Shown here one piece after another: positions 7,657-16,646 of a DNA stretch of 64,000 bases. The stretch spans positions 836,340 to 900,339 of the forward strand of contig NZ_PZJP01000005.1 of NCBI RefSeq assembly GCF_003206645.1. The letters run 5' to 3'. The stretch comes from Salinicola aestuarinus. GTDB taxonomy: Bacteria; Pseudomonadota; Gammaproteobacteria; Pseudomonadales; Halomonadaceae. Made by a program: the position numbers and the translations under genes. The first letter of the stretch is position 1; the number at the start of each line of letters is the position of its first letter. Under the pieces are notes generated by a model. The model worked only from the letters and a program-made list of their open reading frames with translations. It was not told where the DNA came from and made no database searches.

Positions 7657-9595
7657 AGTTGTCCAAGTTGATAAAACAGATCGCGCCCGAGTTCTTCTGA
7701 CAGAAGTTTTGCCCTATGAAATGCCGATTTTTTTTACGAATTATAATTTGTATGGGTTTAAGAAAAGGTTGGACGCTGCTTGTGTTTTCCCAGCTTTTAT
7801 ACATACTATGTTGAAAGCGGCTGGAAGTTACACGATACCTTTTACATACACAATCTCGAGAGGGGGTGGGAAGTTACGAACTATCTCGTTGATGCATCCT
7901 TTTAGTCAGTTGGAATTCGCTGATTTTTATTCAAAGTGGGATCATTATATTCTCAATCAGTGCTCAAAGAGCGAGTTCAGCCTCAGGCGCCCATTTCAGG
8001 TTGGGTCGGTTTTTTTTGAACCCAGTTTACAGGATCATAACCCTATTGAAGGTGATGTGGCTGGTGATATAGCTCCAGGCAGTACTGCTGACCAAAGGTC
8101 CAGCGCGTCATCCTATTTTTATTATATTAGGTACAATCAAATCTGGCGGTTTTTCGACTCGACCGAATTTAGGCGTGTTGAGCAAAGTTTTAGAAAAATG
8201 CTTAAGCTTGACATTTCGAAATGTTTTCATAATATTTATACCCACTCAATATCTTGGGCTGTAAAAAATAAGTCAGTGGCAAAGAAGTATCGCGATGCCA
8301 AAACTTTTGACAACGATTTTGACAAGCTGATGCAAAGGGTTAATTGGTCTGAAACCAACGGGATACTGGTGGGGCCTGAAGTCTCAAGATTGTTTGCTGA
8401 AATAATCCTGCAAGATGTTGATCAGAAGATTAAAGAAGATCTTTCTCGGAAAGCTATGTGGCCGGATAAGATATCCATTTATCGGTATGTTGATGATTAT
8501 ATGATTTTTTATAATCACGACGACCATGCGATAGAGGCCAAAAAGGCTGTTGAGCAGTCTCTAGATTTTTATAAACTTTTTTTAAATGAATCCAAGACTG
8601 AGTATTTTTCCTCCCCATTGATTAGCGGCTTAGCGATGGCTAGAGACTCGTTAAGAGAATTGTTTCGAGAGAGAATTGATGCGGTCGCGAAGTGGGACGC
8701 CCCAACTGAAGATCATGTCGTTAGGCCGGTAGTTAATCATCGGTCTCCAGATTATCTTATAAAGGCTATAAAGAAAATAGTTAAGCTGCATGATGTGGGG
8801 TACTCAGATATCTCCTCTTATTCATTGTCCGTGATCTCTCGTATGCTTTATAAGGGGGTTCTGGTTTTAAAAGGAGAGGATGTGGTGTTAGAAAATCCAT
8901 CGCGCGTGTTAGCTGTGATGAATTATTTGTTAGAGGTGGTTTTCTTTATATACAGGATGGATATTAGGGTTAATACAACTTATCGGCTGGTGTCTATTTT
9001 AATTAAGGTTAATGAGGTCGCTTCTTATTTTGGCGGTTTGTCAGGCATATTGAAAAATGAAGTTCTTGATCATGGTATGTCTGTGCTGAAGCAGGCAAGA
9101 CAAGTTGAAATTGGGTCTTGCGAGATTTCAACCTTAATTCCTTGTTTGTACTACATATCGGGCCCTCGTGCTATTTCACCAGATGATTTGGTGTATTTTC
9201 TAGGCTTGGAAGATGAGTCGGTTGAGGCGAATTACTTTTGTATAGTTGCAGCCTTGTTTTGTGCAGAGCAAAAACATGGTTACGACAGAGTGAGGAGGGT
9301 AGCGGTTGAGAGGGCATTGCAGATAATAGATTCGGCAGACAAAGATGTTTGCTCAGACACGCAAGCCTTTGTTTTAGCAATGGATTTGATTTCTTGTCCC
9401 TATGTCTCGGATGAGGTGAAGTCTGCTGTATTAGATAGGCTTTCGGTCAGCGTTCAGTTAAAACCATTGAAGGTTAATGACAGGAATCAAGTAAAAAAAT
9501 TTATCGCTGATAATTTAGCGTTTTGCGATTGGGGGGGTAACGAATATCTACCGGTCATGTTAAAGCGCAAAGAGGGTATGCCCGCGTACGATTAG
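7646..9595 (+). CDS. drt3b: Drt3b-like (UG8-type) defence reverse transcriptase
   Basis: A 649-residue protein whose first half is a reverse transcriptase. Motif A is LKLDISKCFHNIYTHS (D189), motif B is TNGILVGPEVSRLFAEI (237-253), and motif C is YRYVDDYMIFY with Y281-V-D-D284. About 300 residues follow (roughly 350-649) that look helical and repeat-like and have no recognisable catalytic motif. The ATG lies inside the end of drt3a and is preceded by AGGAG, so translation is probably coupled. In DRT3 systems the second RT makes the DNA strand complementary to the product of Drt3a; whether that holds here is inferred. AT-rich like its partner, indicating acquisition as a unit. Confidence 0.8.
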   Translation: MSYRVVQVDKTDRARVLLTEVLPYEMPIFFTNYNLYGFKKRLDAACVFPAFIHTMLKAAGSYTIPFTYTISRGGGKLRTISLMHPFSQLEFADFYSKWDHYILNQCSKSEFSLRRPFQVGSVFFEPSLQDHNPIEGDVAGDIAPGSTADQRSSASSYFYYIRYNQIWRFFDSTEFRRVEQSFRKMLKLDISKCFHNIYTHSISWAVKNKSVAKKYRDAKTFDNDFDKLMQRVNWSETNGILVGPEVSRLFAEIILQDVDQKIKEDLSRKAMWPDKISIYRYVDDYMIFYNHDDHAIEAKKAVEQSLDFYKLFLNESKTEYFSSPLISGLAMARDSLRELFRERIDAVAKWDAPTEDHVVRPVVNHRSPDYLIKAIKKIVKLHDVGYSDISSYSLSVISRMLYKGVLVLKGEDVVLENPSRVLAVMNYLLEVVFFIYRMDIRVNTTYRLVSILIKVNEVASYFGGLSGILKNEVLDHGMSVLKQARQVEIGSCEISTLIPCLYYISGPRAISPDDLVYFLGLEDESVEANYFCIVAALFCAEQKHGYDRVRRVAVERALQIIDSADKDVCSDTQAFVLAMDLISCPYVSDEVKSAVLDRLSVSVQLKPLKVNDRNQVKKFIADNLAFCDWGGNEYLPVMLKRKEGMPAYD

Positions 9596-9604
9596 TGGTA
9601 AGTT

Positions 9605-9775
9605 GTTAACAGAGGTCGTAGTAGGGTCTTGCAGGCAAATTGTCTGTAGTACGAATGGGATGCATTGTACTAGGCACTTATTCGTCGGCGGTCATAGCGT
9701 GTATAGGTACGTGCACGGGGGCTGTGACCACATGCCACACACACGACGTCCCTACTACGGCCTCCCCTCCTAGCG
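9605..9775 (+). ncRNA. Predicted DRT3 template ncRNA with an ACACACAC segment
   Basis: Directly downstream of the second RT. GAGGTCGTAGTAGGG (9612-9626) pairs with CCCTACTACGGCCTC (9750-9764) as a continuous 15-bp stem with one G-U wobble. Inside it, GGTCATAGC (9690-9698) pairs with GCTGTGACC (9721-9729, one wobble) and TAGTAC (9647-9652) pairs with GTACTA (9667-9672). The linker left unpaired between the inner hairpin and the closing stem (9730-9749) contains CACACACAC at 9736-9744. That is what DRT3 ncRNAs are reported to use as template for poly(GT) synthesis. Ends are estimated; further small hairpins up to about 9880, such as CTAAGC/GCTTAG near 9822-9837, may belong to the RNA. Confidence 0.72.
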
Positions 9776-9981
9776 GTTTTTGTCCCCCCGTTTTCTTGCC
9801 GGACATGGCCTTATGTGATGTATCTAAGCCTGCGCTTAGTTTATCGGCCACCGTCAGGCTCTGAGACGTAAAGTACCTCGCTATCACGTCAATAAAGATT
9901 TTTGGAGAGGTGGTATAAAAAATGGCATAACATTGGTTTTTGTACTGATTTTTTAATAAAAACAGTTAGTTATCGTTATTT

Positions 9982-10521
9982 TTAGTCCTGCCTAGTGACC
10001 TCCTTCACCAACACGTCAACACCCCGCCGTGTCCGCAACCGCACGAACCGAATGTGCGCGTAGCGCGGGTCCTGCATCACCGTCTCGTAGCGGCGGCGGT
10101 GGCTTCGCCATGTCTTCAGCGTCCAGAGGAGGACGGACTCGCGGCTGAAAAAGGTACGGCGCACGCTCTCGCGGTTGCCGGTGCCGGGCCAGAGCTCTTC
10201 CCGGGTGCGAATGCGCTGGATGGCGCGGCCCAGTGCCTGACGCAGCGTGCGCCAGAAGCCGGTATCGACCCACACGATCATGTCGACGTCGCGCCATTTG
10301 ATCTCGCGGGTGCGGTGGTAGTTGCCGTCGAGAATCCAGCCCGGCGTGGCCGAAAGCGCCGCGCGCAGGTCGGCGAAGAATTCGTCATTGGGGGCGATCT
10401 GCCAGTTCGGTCGGAACTGCAGCCGGTCCATCGAAATCACCGGGAGGTCGAGCGCCTCGGCGAGACGATAGGCGACGGTCGTCTTGCCGGTACCGCTGGT
10501 ACCGACCACGTTGATCTTCAT
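9982..10521 (-). CDS. P-loop kinase, adenylate-kinase-like (FlaR/topology-modulation type)
   Basis: A 179-residue soluble protein beginning MKINVVGTSGTGKTTVAYRL; the Walker A P-loop GTSGTGKTT is at residues 7-15. The following DLPVISMDRLQFRPNW and DGNYHRTREIKWRDVDMIVWVD segments match small nucleoside-kinase-like ATPases annotated as topology modulation proteins or AAA proteins. The substrate is unknown. I start at the ATG at 10521; the frame stays open far upstream, but that part is not protein-like. This GC-rich gene is the right border of the RT island. Confidence 0.75.
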   Translation of the reverse strand: MKINVVGTSGTGKTTVAYRLAEALDLPVISMDRLQFRPNWQIAPNDEFFADLRAALSATPGWILDGNYHRTREIKWRDVDMIVWVDTGFWRTLRQALGRAIQRIRTREELWPGTGNRESVRRTFFSRESVLLWTLKTWRSHRRRYETVMQDPRYAHIRFVRLRTRRGVDVLVKEVTRQD

Positions 10522-10678
10522 GGGCGCTGGCTCCCGGCGCGTTGAGAGGGCGGGGCAGGATACGCCCCCGCCGCGTGCCGGTGAAGCCGCTGGGGGGTCG
10601 ATGCCATGGCACACGGGCAGAGCACTGCCGAGCGGCCATGGCTTAACGTCGCTTACCAAGGCACTTCTCGGGCAACGC

Positions 10679-11962
10679 CTAACGCGCGGGGGCCTCTTGC
10701 GCCGTCGTCTCCTCGATATCCTCCAGCGGTTCGCCGTCCTCGTTCTGGAGCTGGCTGTCGTAGGCCGCTTGCAGGCCGGGTTCGTTGTCGGCCTCGTCAT
10801 CTGCCTCCTGACGAATATGGCCGGGATAGAAGGGCGAGAGAATCGCCACCAGAATGCCGAGCGCGGCCATGATCGAGAAGGCATCGGCGTAGTCGACGGC
10901 GTCGATCAGGGCGCCCATCACCGGGGAGCCGGTGGCCTGGCCGACCGACACTGCCATGAAGGGCAGTACCGGCCCCACCGATAGACGTCCCGGCAACAGC
11001 CGAATGCCGGTCATCAGGTAGAGCCCCGTCAGGCTCATGTAGGCAAGGCCGAACAGCAGTGCGGAGAATGTCGCCAGCAGCGGCTGGGCGGGGCTGGCCG
11101 CCAGCAGCGCCAGACTGGCGGCGAGCATCATCAGCATCAGCGCCTGGGTGATAGGCGGGTTGTTGCGGTCCGCCAGGTCCGCGGCGGCGGCACCGCCAAG
11201 GCCGGCGAGCCCCACGGCGAACCAGAGCCACCCGGTCATTTCGGGAGAGAGACCGCCCAGGGTAATCGCCAGATCCGGCGCGAAGATCCAGTAGGCGGAA
11301 GAGACGAAGCCCATCAGAAAGGCAAACAGCGTCAGCCGTGTCAGCCGCGACCAGGGTAGCTCGCGCAGGGGCGGCGGGGCCGCGGCGTTGGCGGGCGTGA
11401 AGGGCGTGATGGAGGGCAGAAACACCCAGGTGGCGGCCACCCCGACCACCGCCAGTAAGGTGAACGAGAGATAGGCCAGCCGCCAGGCATCGGCCATGAA
11501 CAGCACCGTGGGCACGGCTACCATGATCCCGATACTGGTGCCGGCGTTCATGACGGAGCTGACGCGAGCGTGCAGCGCGCGTTTGACCATCGCCTGCATG
11601 CCCGTGGTGAGCGCCGGCATCATCAGACCGGTACAGATGCCGCAGGCGAAGACGCCTGTTCCCAGCATCAGGGCGCTGGTGGCCTGGCTGATCAGTGCCA
11701 GACCGGCAACGCCGAACACCCCTGAAAGTACCGCTGCGTAGCGGGCGCCGAGGCGGTTGGCGACGGTGGGTGCGGCCAGGGTGGCAAGCAGAAAGCTGAT
11801 GAGCGGCAGCGCCCCGATGATCCCGATGAGATAGGGCGAGAGCGCGAGTTCGTTGCGAATCTGCGGAACGAAAAGCCCGAAGGCGAATCGCGCAAGCCCG
11901 TAGCTGATGGCCACGAGCCCTGCGCCGAAGGCGGCAAATGTGGTGCTCGAAATCGCGCGCAT
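10679..11962 (-). CDS. MFS transporter (YbfB/YjiJ-like)
   Basis: A 427-residue major facilitator with about 12 hydrophobic segments. The N-terminal AAFGAGLVAISYGLARFAFGLFVPQI is typical of the YbfB/YjiJ group of MFS permeases, whose substrates are mostly unknown. The C-terminus is an acidic cytoplasmic tail ending near residue 427 (EADDEADNEPG...EDGEPLEDIEE). The start is the ATG at 11962, preceded by AGGGGG; a TTG 13 codons upstream is in frame but has a weaker site. No dedicated regulator is adjacent. Confidence 0.82.
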   Translation of the reverse strand: MRAISSTTFAAFGAGLVAISYGLARFAFGLFVPQIRNELALSPYLIGIIGALPLISFLLATLAAPTVANRLGARYAAVLSGVFGVAGLALISQATSALMLGTGVFACGICTGLMMPALTTGMQAMVKRALHARVSSVMNAGTSIGIMVAVPTVLFMADAWRLAYLSFTLLAVVGVAATWVFLPSITPFTPANAAAPPPLRELPWSRLTRLTLFAFLMGFVSSAYWIFAPDLAITLGGLSPEMTGWLWFAVGLAGLGGAAAADLADRNNPPITQALMLMMLAASLALLAASPAQPLLATFSALLFGLAYMSLTGLYLMTGIRLLPGRLSVGPVLPFMAVSVGQATGSPVMGALIDAVDYADAFSIMAALGILVAILSPFYPGHIRQEADDEADNEPGLQAAYDSQLQNEDGEPLEDIEETTAQEAPAR

Positions 11963-12506
11963 GGGTGCCCCCTGAGACCGAAAAATGGGTAAGCGCTTCA
12001 ACGCGGAGTCCTTCCTCGTTGAGGCGCTGCGCCGTCAAATTAGCCTAGCCCAAAACGCAGGGTCTCGAACGGGGTCCGCCGTGCGGACGGGGCTTATCCG
12101 GCGCCCTACGGTTCGGCAGTGCAACATCGCTCTCGTTGAGGTCCCGGGTGGTCTGCGTATCGGTGAGGGGCGCGCCGGCAAGCCTCGGTGTGGCGGCAGC
12201 AACGCCGAGGCGTAGAGAGGCCGGTGACAGGGTCCTCACGCCATGAGGTAGATCGTCGACAGACGACGCCCTGACTCTCTGCCTGGGAGATGACTACGCT
12301 ATGAAGTGAGGCTATCCATTCTGGCCATGAAGTCCGTCTTGGAACGATGTGTCTGACGTCTGCCCGTTAAGGACGTTGGCTCAGCACGTCAATGATCGAC
12401 GTCCATGACGTGCGGGCTCGCCGCGGGAACGCAACTTCCCGTCGCGAGTCTCAGCAGGAACCGGCGGATGCACCGTCGGCGCGGACTCACTCGAGAGGTG
12501 ATGACG
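11963..12506. other. Intergenic region between divergent genes
   Basis: No supported gene in about 540 bases. A hairpin with stem GCCTCGG (12183-12189) / CCGAGGC (12205-12211) is the only clear structure. The promoters of the MFS gene (minus) and the DUF2076 gene (plus) should lie here, but I cannot assign boxes with confidence. Confidence 0.45.
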
Positions 12507-13082
12507 ATGGCGATGAACGACGAAGAGAAGCGCTTGATCGATGGGCTGTTCGACCGGCTGGCGCAGGCCGAGCGGGAGACCGGCGAGCGCGACCCGCAGG
12601 CCAGCGAGCAGATTCAGCAGCGCGTCGCGGCGCAGCCGCAGTCGCCGTACTACATGGCGCAGACGATCATCATTCAGGAAGAAGCGCTCAAGCGTCTCAA
12701 TGACCGGGTCGAAGAGCTGGAGCGTAACGCGCAATCCCAGTCCAGCGGCGGCTTTCTGGCGGGGCTTTTCGGCGGCGATCAGAGCCGCGCCGGCACGCCG
12801 CAACGCACGCGGCGTGCGCCGTCGGACGACTCCAGTTTCGGCAAGGCGATTCGCGCCGGCCGCGGGGGCGGGTTTCTCGGCGGTGCGCTGCAGACGGCGG
12901 CGGGGGTGGCCGGCGGCGTGCTGCTCGGCAACATGCTGATGGATATGTTCAGCGGCGGCGAGCCGGGCATGGAAGCGGACATGGCCGCGCAGGACACCGA
13001 CTTTCAGTCCGATGAGCACCAGGGGTTGGACGCCGGCGCCGACGGCGGTCTCGACGACTTCGGTGACGACGACTTCCTCTGA
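12507..13082 (+). CDS. DUF2076 domain-containing protein
   Basis: A 191-residue protein starting MAMNDEEKRLIDGLFDRLAQAE, the hallmark opening of DUF2076 proteins. A helical N-terminal half of about 75 residues precedes a glycine-rich middle (GGGFLGGALQTAAGVAGGVLLGNML), possibly a membrane-associating segment, and a strongly acidic C-terminus ending DDFGDDDFL. Proteins of this family are described as periplasmic or ligand-binding, but no molecular function is firmly known. Of three close ATGs (12501, 12507, 12513), 12507 has the best spacing to GAGAGG. Confidence 0.82.
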   Translation: MAMNDEEKRLIDGLFDRLAQAERETGERDPQASEQIQQRVAAQPQSPYYMAQTIIIQEEALKRLNDRVEELERNAQSQSSGGFLAGLFGGDQSRAGTPQRTRRAPSDDSSFGKAIRAGRGGGFLGGALQTAAGVAGGVLLGNMLMDMFSGGEPGMEADMAAQDTDFQSDEHQGLDAGADGGLDDFGDDDFL

Positions 13083-13237
13083 GCCCTGGCCGGCGGCGGT
13101 CGCTCTCGTCGCCGGCGCTGGGTCAGCGTGTCGCGAGTCATGATGTCGATAGTCGTGATGTCGGTTCGTGCCCCGTGCCCCGTGACGCCTCAAGCGCATC
13201 TTCCGGCCGCGGTTCTTCCGATCATGCGCCTTGCGCT

Positions 13238-14044
13238 TTATCCCTGACGCAGTAGCGTTCGCCATCGCGAGGGCGTGACGCCGAAGGCCTGCTTGAAGGC
13301 GCGGGTCAGATGGCTCTGGTCGGCGAAGCCTGCCGTCAGCGCGGCCTCGCTCAGGCCGCTGCCGCCGGTAATCAGACGGCGGGCAAAATCCAGTCGACGC
13401 AGCGTCAGATAGCGATACGGACTGGTGCCATAGAGGGCGCGAAAGTCTCGTGTCAGGGTCCAGCGTGGCTGGCCGGCGATGCGTTCGAGATCCTCGAGCG
13501 TGACCCAGTGTCGATAGTGGCGTTCCAGATAGTGCCTGACTCGCTCCGCCGCCAGACGGTCGGGCGTGACGCGGGAGCGCGCCCGCCGGGCGTCGCCGCT
13601 TGCGTCCAGCGCGGCGGCGAGGTCGATGAGGCCGTTCTCCTCCTCGAGCGGGGTGAGCGGCGCATCGAGCGAGTAGAGCAGCCCGCAGACCGCGCGGCGC
13701 AGCGCGTCGTTCTGGGTCAGCCCGCCGCTCACGTAGGGCAGCGGCCGGCCGTCGAGGGCGGTCTGGATCAGCGCCGGCGACACGTAGAGCATGCGGTACT
13801 GAAATCCGGCATTGCCGCCGGCGTGGCCGTCGTGGAGTTCGTCCGGGTGGATCACGATCACCGTGCCCGGCAGGCTGCTGCGGTGGCTGCGTCGATAGTG
13901 AAAGCTCTGGACGCCCGAGAGCGTAATCCCGATGGCAAAGGTGTCGTGACGATGCGGGCTGTAGGCGTGGCCATGAAAGCGCGCCTCGAGCCGGTCGATG
14001 CGAGTGGCGGGCGCGACGACACACCAGTCGGAAGTGTAAGTCAT
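13238..14044 (-). CDS. AraC family transcriptional regulator
   Basis: A 268-residue regulator. The N-terminal cupin-like AraC ligand-binding domain contains HGHAYSPHRHDTFAIGITLSGVQSF, and the C-terminal pair of helix-turn-helix motifs ends with the AraC signature ALTAGFADQSHLTRAFKQAFGVTPSRWR. Its ATG lies one base after the stop of the LysE-family exporter (TGA-C-ATG), so the two are translationally coupled. It most likely controls that exporter in response to the exported amino acid or a related compound. Confidence 0.9.
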   Translation of the reverse strand: MTYTSDWCVVAPATRIDRLEARFHGHAYSPHRHDTFAIGITLSGVQSFHYRRSHRSSLPGTVIVIHPDELHDGHAGGNAGFQYRMLYVSPALIQTALDGRPLPYVSGGLTQNDALRRAVCGLLYSLDAPLTPLEEENGLIDLAAALDASGDARRARSRVTPDRLAAERVRHYLERHYRHWVTLEDLERIAGQPRWTLTRDFRALYGTSPYRYLTLRRLDFARRLITGGSGLSEAALTAGFADQSHLTRAFKQAFGVTPSRWRTLLRQG

Positions 14045-14045
14045 G

Positions 14046-14666
14046 TCATCTTGCCTGCAAGAGAGGGAGTCCGTAGTCGTAGAGCAGTAGTCCGGCGACC
14101 ACGACCAGCAGCAGTGCCATCGACCGATTGGCATTGCGCAAGTATCTCGGCTGCGTGATGCGTTTGCCAAGCGCCTTGCCTGCCAGGAAGTACGTCGCCG
14201 GCGCGCCACCGCCGCCCACGGCAATCAGCGCGGAGACGGCGACGATCGCAAGGCCGGTGTAGCCGCGCCCGGGGAACATCACCGTGGTGATGGGAACCAC
14301 CAGCAGCGAGTTCTTGGGGTTGAGTAGCTGCATGAGGAAACCGTCGCGAAAACCCAGCGCCCTGGCGGCGCCGTCGTCGTTGGCGGCATCGGCGGCGTCG
14401 ATCTCCGGCGTGGCGCGGTAGACCTTGAATGCCAGATAGAGGATATAGAGGCTGCCGGCCAGCGCGATATAGGGAATCAGCCGCTCGACGACGAAGAGCT
14501 GCCCGGCGAACCCGACCACCACGAACCAGCAGAAGATCGCCAGCGCCACGCCAGCGAAGAAGCCCCAGGTTCTGGCGAGCGGTGCGCGCAGTCCGGCGTT
14601 CATTCCCAGCAGGTTCACCGGCCCCGGGGTGTACATCACGGTGAAGGCGTAGAGCAGGATTTCCAT
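14046..14666 (-). CDS. LysE/RhtB family exporter paired with an AraC regulator
   Basis: A 206-residue membrane exporter: MYTPGPVNLLGMNAGL near the N-terminus, LAGSLYILYLAFKVYR in the middle and LLNPKNSLLVVPITTVMFPGRGY following. It is first in a two-gene unit with the AraC regulator at 13238-14044. LysE-AraC pairs are common in Proteobacteria and usually mean substrate-induced efflux. This is the fourth LysE-family exporter in the first 15 kb. Substrate unknown. Confidence 0.88.
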   Translation of the reverse strand: MEILLYAFTVMYTPGPVNLLGMNAGLRAPLARTWGFFAGVALAIFCWFVVVGFAGQLFVVERLIPYIALAGSLYILYLAFKVYRATPEIDAADAANDDGAARALGFRDGFLMQLLNPKNSLLVVPITTVMFPGRGYTGLAIVAVSALIAVGGGGAPATYFLAGKALGKRITQPRYLRNANRSMALLLVVVAGLLLYDYGLPLLQAR

Positions 14667-14888
14667 GGTGGGTGTCGGCAGCCTGTCTTGATGGATCGGG
14701 TGAGCAGCGTAGCGCCGCTGAAGAGGCCCGGTCTTGAACGATCCTGCAGCGCCCCCAAAGACACGGATATGCTTCGGTGCCCCGGCTCTCCCGGCGTGCC
14801 CGATGAGCCTTGCGTGCTATTCTCGCAGCACTGTTGTCGGCGCTGTTGCCTGCCGCCGGCTCGCCCCATTGATGCCAGGGAGTGTGTC

Positions 14889-16577
14889 ATGTCTACGTCT
14901 GCCCGCCGCCAAGTGCTCACGACGCTGACGGTCATCGCCGCGCTGGTGCTGGCGCTCTATTTCGCCGGCCCCTGGGCGCTGCGGCAGTGGGCGCAGAATC
15001 ACTTCACCCAGACCCTGGGCCAACCGGTGCGCGTGAGCCACCTGAGCTTCAATCCGTTCACCCGCACGGCGGATTTCACCCACCTGCGCATCGGTGAAGT
15101 CCACTCGCCAATGATTTTGGTGGGCCACGGTGAGGCGACGTTCGAGTGGTCGACGCTCTGGCAGAGCGGCGTGCATCTGTCGCAGGTGTCGCTGGATTCG
15201 CCGCGGCTGCGTCTGGTGTCGCCAGACGATGGTGCTCTCAACGTCACGCGTCTGGGGGCAAGCGACGATGGCTCGGCGCCCAATGATTCGACGAGTTCGC
15301 AGGAGGGCGCGTCGTCGCTCACGATCGAGCGCCTCTCGGCCAATGACGGGCGCATCGACTGGACCGACCGGCGTGGCGCCTCCGAGGCTTCGGTCTCGGC
15401 ATTCGGTATCGACCTCGCTCTAAAAGACTATGCCCGCGGCAGCGACAGCCCCATGCAGGGTGAAATGAGCGGGGAGTTTGGCGAGGGGTCGTTCACGTTG
15501 AAGGGGCAGTTCGGTATTGCGCCGTTCACCGGTGACCTCGACCTTCAGGCCGACAAGGTCGCGCTCGCCACCGTTCAGCCCTGGCTCGACCCCGTCGCGG
15601 CGCTGCGCATTCGGCGCGGCAGTGTCAGCGGCGAGGGGCGTGTGCGCTTCGGCGAGGCGGGAGCGCTGGCGTACCAGGGCGGTGTGGGACTTACCGGCTT
15701 GGCGCTGCAGAACGAGGCGGGGACGACCCTGCTGACCCTCGACCGCGGAGATTTCGAGGGACTGGACTGGCAGCTGGGCGATCACCTGATCATCGATGCC
15801 ACCACCTTGAGCGCGCCGGACCTGATGGCCCAGGTCAGTGCCCAGGGCGAGTTCAATCTGACCGCGCCGTTCAGTGGCGGCAAAGAGTCGGGCAACGACG
15901 CCTCTCAGACGAGTGCGGGCGAGGCATCGGCCGCGAGCGACGCCGCCGAGATAGCGCTGGCGCTGCAGCAGGTCACCGTCGAACAGGGCGTGTTCGAGTT
16001 CGAGGATCACCGCATGGATCCTGTCGTCGCGCTCGATGTCTCGAGTATCGCCGGGGAGATCGAGGGCTTCGACACGCGCAGTGCCAATCCCGCGCGCTTT
16101 CACTTTCAGGGCGCCGAGAGCGACCGGACACCGGTGATGCTGGAAGGCAATGTCGGCTTCGGCGAGGCTCTCGATGCCCATCTGCGATTGACCAGCCAGC
16201 GGCTGACGCTGCAGCAGTTTGCACCTTATTTCCGCCAGCTTGCCGGCTATCGCATCGACCACGGCATCGCCGATCTGGACCTCGACTACCGGCTCAAGGG
16301 TGAGCGTCTGAGCGCGCGCAACCATATCGTCCTGCACCGGCTGGATCTCGGTGAAGAGGTCGCGCCCGGGGAAACCTCGCTGCCCCTCAAGAACTTCGTG
16401 GCGCTGCTGCAGGGCGAGTCTGGCGAGATCGATCTCGATATTCCCATCGATACCACGATCGACGGCAGCCGCGTGGATGTCAGCGTGGTTGTCTGGCAGG
16501 CGATCACCGAATCACTGGAAAATCTGATCACCTCACCCGTCGATACGCTGCAGGCGGTCATCAATAGCGGAGAGTGA
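14889..16577 (+). CDS. DUF748 family protein (AsmA-like, envelope)
   Basis: A 562-residue protein with an N-terminal membrane anchor (about residues 10-30) followed by a large periplasmic domain. The phrase GQPVRVSHLSFNPFTRTADF is the typical start of DUF748 proteins, which belong to the AsmA-like group of envelope proteins proposed to move or organise lipids. It is about half the length of the largest family members. The ATG at 14889 follows CCAGGGAG. No partner gene is adjacent, so its role remains unassigned. Confidence 0.82.
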   Translation: MSTSARRQVLTTLTVIAALVLALYFAGPWALRQWAQNHFTQTLGQPVRVSHLSFNPFTRTADFTHLRIGEVHSPMILVGHGEATFEWSTLWQSGVHLSQVSLDSPRLRLVSPDDGALNVTRLGASDDGSAPNDSTSSQEGASSLTIERLSANDGRIDWTDRRGASEASVSAFGIDLALKDYARGSDSPMQGEMSGEFGEGSFTLKGQFGIAPFTGDLDLQADKVALATVQPWLDPVAALRIRRGSVSGEGRVRFGEAGALAYQGGVGLTGLALQNEAGTTLLTLDRGDFEGLDWQLGDHLIIDATTLSAPDLMAQVSAQGEFNLTAPFSGGKESGNDASQTSAGEASAASDAAEIALALQQVTVEQGVFEFEDHRMDPVVALDVSSIAGEIEGFDTRSANPARFHFQGAESDRTPVMLEGNVGFGEALDAHLRLTSQRLTLQQFAPYFRQLAGYRIDHGIADLDLDYRLKGERLSARNHIVLHRLDLGEEVAPGETSLPLKNFVALLQGESGEIDLDIPIDTTIDGSRVDVSVVVWQAITESLENLITSPVDTLQAVINSGE

Positions 16578-16646
16578 GGCGACGTTGTGACTGAGGTAAC
16601 GTCGTGACTGACACGAGAGACAAATGAGGCGACGGCGACGAACGAG

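Noticed and set aside
6340..9595. Group II intron or retron interpretation of the reverse transcriptases
   Set aside because: No maturase or endonuclease domain, no intron domain V/VI structure, two different RTs in tandem, and no msr/msd-like overlapping inverted repeats upstream. A DRT3-type defence pair fits better.
9640..9864. Small open frames on both strands between the RT operon and the P-loop kinase gene (9640-9864 plus, 9678-9887 minus)
   Set aside because: They overlap the predicted structured RNA, lack ribosome-binding sites and have biased composition. The stem pairing explains the sequence better.
12381..14024. 547-residue open frame on the minus strand
   Set aside because: Runs antisense through the DUF2076 gene and in another frame through the AraC gene; Arg/Pro-rich junk.
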